Assembly: GCF_009664365.1 (NCBI RefSeq)
Contig: NZ_CP044310.1
Location: forward strand, 1,499,001 to 1,563,000
Reading direction: 5' to 3'
Length of the DNA: 64,000 bases
Origin: Paenibacillus xylanilyticus
Lineage (GTDB): Bacteria > Bacillota > Bacilli > Paenibacillales > Paenibacillaceae
Shown here: piece after piece, positions 60,473 through 64,000 of the stretch
Layout: every line of letters starts with the position of its first letter
Numbering within the stretch: the first letter of the stretch is position 1
Program-made: the position numbers and the translations under genes
The notes under the pieces: model-generated
Told to the model about the DNA's origin: nothing
Seen by the model: the letters and a program-made list of their open reading frames with translations, nothing else
The model's database searches: none

Positions 60473-62173
60473 TTAGTTGATTTTGAATTTCTTCATCGCA
60501 GACTGCAGTTCCATGGCCTGTTCATGCAGATGACGAACCGTACCTGAGTGGGAATCCATCTCACTGAGCTGATGCTCGGCGGTAGAAGCAATCTGCTGCA
60601 TGCTCTCGCGTGATCTGGATGTAATCTGTGCTGTCTCTTCAACGGATGCACTCACTTCCTCTGCACCTGCGGAGACTTCCTCTGTGGAAGCAGAGACGGT
60701 CTGGATGGTCAGGTTGACGTTCTGGATCAGTTCGTTCAGCTGCTGGAAGGCCGTTCCCGCTCGTTGAACGACATGGGTACCAGACCCGATTTCCTGGGTT
60801 ACCCGGTTCATGGCACTCACCGAACGTTCCGCATCCTCGCGAATGGTTCCGAGATAATCGGCGATTTCCTCCGTGGCTGTTTTGGACTGTTCCGCCAGCT
60901 TGCGGACTTCACCTGCTACGACAGCGAATCCCCGGCCATGCTCTCCGGCACGTGCTGCTTCAATGGAAGCATTAAGGGATAACATGTTGATCTGTTTTGT
61001 AATTTCAAAAATGGATGTAACAATCGTGCCGATCGCTACGGAACGTTCATTCATCGTCTCCACGTAACGCAGTGACTCGTTTGCTGTCTGGCCGACACGT
61101 TCCATTTGCTGCACAGCATCCTGTGCGAGACGGTTACCGTTGACGGCTTCATTTGCAGCTTCACCAATCTGCTCCGATACTTCAGCAGCAGAAGAAGCGA
61201 TATGCATAATACCCTGCGTAATTTCTTCCATGGCTCTTGCATTCTCGGCAGCGCTTGAAGCAATGGTCACACTGCCTTTCTCCGCGTCTTCCGCAGAGCG
61301 GCTGGAGTTTTTGACCATACCGGACATGGACTCGACCCGTCTTAACAGATCATCGGAGCCTTGAACAACTTCATTGGAGGTAGACAGTGCACGGCTGATC
61401 ATTTCCTTCAAATTGTGGGTCATCGTTTGGAAGCTTGCCGCGAGCTGAGCAATTTCATCTTTGCCCTTAATTTGCAGCTGGGCGGTCAGGTCACCTTGGG
61501 AGATCTGTTTGCTGTGTTGTACGAGCTGGATGATCGGTTTGGTTACTCTTTTGATCATGCTGGCTGAGATCAGCCAACCGAGCACAAAGACGAGTGCTGT
61601 GATACCCAGGCATAACCAGAAGATCTGAACGTTTTTATCCTGAATGAACTGGGCATCCATACTTACTGCCATGATCATATTGCTGCCCGCAATCGGAATA
61701 AAGGCTGCTTTATGTACGCCGAAGGAATCGGAATAAACATCACTGATGACCATTTCTTTGCTCTCAGTCGCCGTATTCATCGCGGATTGCACGCTGATTT
61801 CATCCCCGGCTTTCATTTCTGATGCAGCGTTAGCGATAACAACCGTCGCTTTGCCTTCCTGGATGGATACAACGTAGGTTGCATCTAAGTTATGTTCTTT
61901 TGCTTTTTGAGCTAGATAGGATTCAACCGTCAGAGCGGCACCTTCAGAACCCGCACCGCCACTCTGCACCTGCAAAATCTTGGAGGAGGAGACGTTCTTA
62001 TATATATCCTGGATGGACGTGTTCAGGACCTTGTCGAACTGTGGAAGCACATAGCTCTGCATAATATTCATGGATACAGCATAGAAACTGATACTAAACA
62101 ACAGGGAAGCGACCAGTAGAACGAGGAACAGCGTGCCTCTTATTTTGCCGGCAACCGTACGATTACGAAACAT
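60473..62173 (-). CDS. Methyl-accepting chemotaxis protein
   Basis: A 566-residue transmembrane chemoreceptor. TM1 (about 12-34) and TM2 (about 183-205) flank an extracytoplasmic sensor domain (about 35-182) with one Cache-like fold. A HAMP domain (about 206-262) and a signalling domain (about 280-566) follow. The hairpin-tip sequence [20 protein letters not shown] (about 393-412) is fully conserved. The ligand is unknown. AAAGGATG precedes the ATG at 62173. Confidence 0.93.
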   Translation of the reverse strand: MFRNRTVAGKIRGTLFLVLLVASLLFSISFYAVSMNIMQSYVLPQFDKVLNTSIQDIYKNVSSSKILQVQSGGAGSEGAALTVESYLAQKAKEHNLDATYVVSIQEGKATVVIANAASEMKAGDEISVQSAMNTATESKEMVISDVYSDSFGVHKAAFIPIAGSNMIMAVSMDAQFIQDKNVQIFWLCLGITALVFVLGWLISASMIKRVTKPIIQLVQHSKQISQGDLTAQLQIKGKDEIAQLAASFQTMTHNLKEMISRALSTSNEVVQGSDDLLRRVESMSGMVKNSSRSAEDAEKGSVTIASSAAENARAMEEITQGIMHIASSAAEVSEQIGEAANEAVNGNRLAQDAVQQMERVGQTANESLRYVETMNERSVAIGTIVTSIFEITKQINMLSLNASIEAARAGEHGRGFAVVAGEVRKLAEQSKTATEEIADYLGTIREDAERSVSAMNRVTQEIGSGTHVVQRAGTAFQQLNELIQNVNLTIQTVSASTEEVSAGAEEVSASVEETAQITSRSRESMQQIASTAEHQLSEMDSHSGTVRHLHEQAMELQSAMKKFKIN

Positions 62174-62506
62174 AGGATCATCCTTTCACGTCATGTTCAT
62201 TAACATTTGTCGCTTTTCCATATCGTAAGACTATGTACCAACGAAAAAAGGCCTAATTTTCACGTTGAGAAAACTTGGGAATAAGCGGATATACCTATAT
62301 TACAAAATTAACCGGGGGTTGAATAGAAAAATTTTCATTAATCGGTGAATTTTTTTCAGAAATCCATGAATGTATTACATGCATATTACATAATATCAAT
62401 TAATACCTACCAGAATAGTTTGTTATATGATATATTGTTCAATATCGCTTAAAGCGAATAGAAAACCGTTCAGTCGGTATGCACATTCTGAGGAGGATTT
62501 TACAAG
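62174..62506. other. Divergent intergenic region between MCP and tcyP-like genes
   Basis: 333 AT-rich bases with no gene. The only notable structure is the odd palindrome TCGCTT-a-AAGCGA at 62445-62457, about 50 bp before the transporter start, next to -10-like TATGAT and TATATT (62425-62436). No convincing -35 or riboswitch is seen. Confidence 0.4.
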
Positions 62507-63904
62507 ATGGATACTTTTCTAGTCATTCTGAACGTAGTGATTATGCTCGTTCTTCTAGGCGTCCTGTATTGGATGCAAAAGAAACATATTTCCTTTACCA
62601 AGCGTGTATTCGCGGGTCTCGGAATCGGGGTTGTGTATGGCGTCATTCTTCAACTGATATACTCGTCTAATTCTGACATTGTTGCCAAGTCTGTTGACTG
62701 GTTTAATCTCGTCGGTTCAGGATATGTTAAATTGCTGCAGATGGTCGTGATTCCTCTTATCATGGTTTCCATTATTTCGGCCATCATGAATTTGAAAGGC
62801 AAGCAAAACCTCGGCAAAATGAGCTTCTCGATCATTGCGATCCTGCTCATTACGACGGCTATTGCGGCAAGTGTAAGTATCGTAACAAGTCTGAGCTTCA
62901 ACCTGACTTCCATTGAGATCGAAGGCGGGGACAGAGAGCTCGCGCAGGGGCAGAAGATGGAGGAACGTCTTGTTGATGTACAGGATCAGACGATCCCGCA
63001 GCAGGTTCTGGAATTCATTCCTTCCAATCCATTTGCAGACATGACCGGTGAACGCCGTACGTCTACGCTTGCTGTTGTTATCTTCTCGGCATTTATTGGT
63101 GTGGCAGTACTTGGACTGGATCGCAAAAAACCACAGCAGGCGGAAACGTTCCGAGGCATGGTGAATGCGGTATATGCTGTAGTCATGCGGATCGTAACGC
63201 TGGTGCTCAGGCTGACTCCATACGGGATTCTGGCGCTCATTACGAAAGTAACGGCCACCACGAATCCGGATGAAATCCTGAAACTCATCAAGTTCGTCAT
63301 TGCTTCCTACGTTGCCTTGATTGTGATGTTTATCATCCACCTGATTATTATCGCGCTGTTCGGTTTCAATCCGTTGACGTATGTGAAAAAGGTTCTGCCT
63401 ACCCTGGTATTTGCCTTCACATCCCGTTCAAGTGCGGCTGCAATCCCGCTTAACGTGGAGACACAGACGAAGAAACTGGGCGTATCCGAAGGTATTGCGA
63501 ATCTCTCGGCAAGCTTCGGGGCGACCATTGGTCAAAACGGCTGCGCCGGGATCTATCCGGCCATGCTGGCGGTGATGATTGCTCCTACGGTCGGTATCGA
63601 CCCGATGAGCTGGGACTTCATCATTACCCTGATCCTGGTTGTCGTGATCAGTTCATTCGGCGTAGCCGGTGTAGGCGGCGGGGCAACCTTCGCTTCCCTG
63701 ATCGTATTGTCCACGATGAACCTGCCAGTTGCACTCGCAGGCTTGCTGATCTCGGTTGAGCCGCTGATCGACATGGGTCGTACGGCTCTGAACGTGAACG
63801 ATTCGATGACCGCTGGTCTCGTATCCAGTAAAATTCTGAAAGAGAATGATCAGGATACATTCAATGATCAAAGCCGTGATCTGGATTCCGCTGTTCAAGT
63901 ATAA
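62507..63904 (+). CDS. tcyP: L-cystine symporter (TcyP-like, dicarboxylate/amino acid:cation symporter family)
   Basis: A 465-residue membrane transporter of the DAACS family. Typical features are LLQMVVIPLIMVSIISAIMN in the first half (about 78-97), a serine-rich re-entrant loop FAFTSRSSAAAIPLNVE (about 303-319) and GQNGCAGIYPAML (about 344), the TcyP variant of the glutamate-transporter signature. The long loop with RELAQGQKMEERL (about 145) is also TcyP-like. GAGGAGG precedes ATG 62507. It probably supplies sulfur with the sulfate importer upstream. Confidence 0.9.
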   Translation: MDTFLVILNVVIMLVLLGVLYWMQKKHISFTKRVFAGLGIGVVYGVILQLIYSSNSDIVAKSVDWFNLVGSGYVKLLQMVVIPLIMVSIISAIMNLKGKQNLGKMSFSIIAILLITTAIAASVSIVTSLSFNLTSIEIEGGDRELAQGQKMEERLVDVQDQTIPQQVLEFIPSNPFADMTGERRTSTLAVVIFSAFIGVAVLGLDRKKPQQAETFRGMVNAVYAVVMRIVTLVLRLTPYGILALITKVTATTNPDEILKLIKFVIASYVALIVMFIIHLIIIALFGFNPLTYVKKVLPTLVFAFTSRSSAAAIPLNVETQTKKLGVSEGIANLSASFGATIGQNGCAGIYPAMLAVMIAPTVGIDPMSWDFIITLILVVVISSFGVAGVGGGATFASLIVLSTMNLPVALAGLLISVEPLIDMGRTALNVNDSMTAGLVSSKILKENDQDTFNDQSRDLDSAVQV

Positions 63905-63953
63905 TCCGGACTCCATAACTTGGATGGCTTATGCACAGCAAAAAGCCAAAATC

Positions 63954-63990
63954 AGCCGTTCTACGGGTTACCCGTAGGGCGGCTTTTTTT
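63954..63990 (+). terminator. Intrinsic terminator after tcyP
   Basis: AGCCGTTCTACGGG pairs with CCCGTAGGGCGGCT around TTA, followed by seven T. Confidence 0.88.
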
Positions 63991-64000
63991 ACATAATCGC

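Noticed and set aside
62445..62457. Palindrome TCGCTT-a-AAGCGA before tcyP as an operator
   Set aside because: Short and alone, with no defined promoter beside it; described only within the intergenic entry.

Overview
The window looks like chromosome of a Paenibacillus-type member of the Bacillota (inferred, not searched). Evidence: strong AGGAGG-type ribosome sites throughout, a monoderm Tad pilus locus with DUF5702- and DUF6382/FHA-type proteins, Bacillus-like families (MntH, Ohr, LplJ, TcyP, YqhR, DUF2621), a c-di-AMP (ydaO-type) riboswitch and a cobalamin riboswitch. No rRNA, tRNA, CRISPR array or prophage was seen. One IS3-family insertion sequence is present.

Layout. 1-730: 5'-truncated c-di-AMP riboswitch with its terminator, then a small Rossmann-like protein. 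795-6818: HAD hydrolase, MntH (minus strand), Ohr peroxidase, small zinc-ribbon proteins, DCC-family thiol protein, a lipoprotein, a VOC protein. 6856-17711: a ten-gene Tad/Flp pilus operon (CpaE/TadZ, CpaF/TadA, TadB, TadC, Flp-type pilin, TadE, DUF5702, a second TadE-like protein with an Ig-like tail, prepilin peptidase, DUF6382-FHA). 17700-28436: housekeeping genes (TIGR01777 epimerase, DUF2621, endonuclease IV, PurU, YqhR, transketolase, PpnP, glucose-6-phosphate isomerase, YigZ, TetR regulator, YjbQ). 28740-32503: sulfate ABC transporter. 32688-38381: peptide ABC transporter. 38429-41479: hypothetical protein, PhnP-like MBL hydrolase, ECF sigma factor paired with a ClpP paralogue. 41638-44929: MocR regulator divergent from an EamA exporter, then two small membrane proteins. 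44992-46436: IS3/IS150-group element. 46491-48538: HAD phosphatase and lipoate ligase. 48750-60291: cobalamin salvage and assembly in two blocks, cobD-cbiZ-cbiB-cobC and riboswitch-btuF-btuC-btuD-cobT-cobU-cobS-cobQ. 60473-63904: chemotaxis receptor and TcyP-type cystine symporter.

How the genes work together. The B12 genes form a scavenging and finishing pathway. BtuFCD imports corrinoids, CbiZ opens cobinamide to cobyric acid, CobD and CbiB attach aminopropanol phosphate, CobU, CobT, CobS and CobC build the nucleotide loop, and CobQ amidates earlier intermediates. No corrin-ring genes are in the window. The Tad genes encode an inner-membrane pilus machine without outer-membrane secretin parts, as expected in a monoderm.

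The least-explained structure is a roughly 110-bp repeat with a conserved, partly compensating fold, present three times (34341-34449 minus, 47381-47498 plus, 52822-52940 plus). Other notable points are the IS element sitting in the 6-nt loop of a terminator, a probable CTG start in the Tad operon, an attenuator-like leader before the Tad genes, a GCGA-capped perfect hairpin inside the peptide transporter operon, and a c-di-AMP riboswitch controlling an orphan Rossmann protein.
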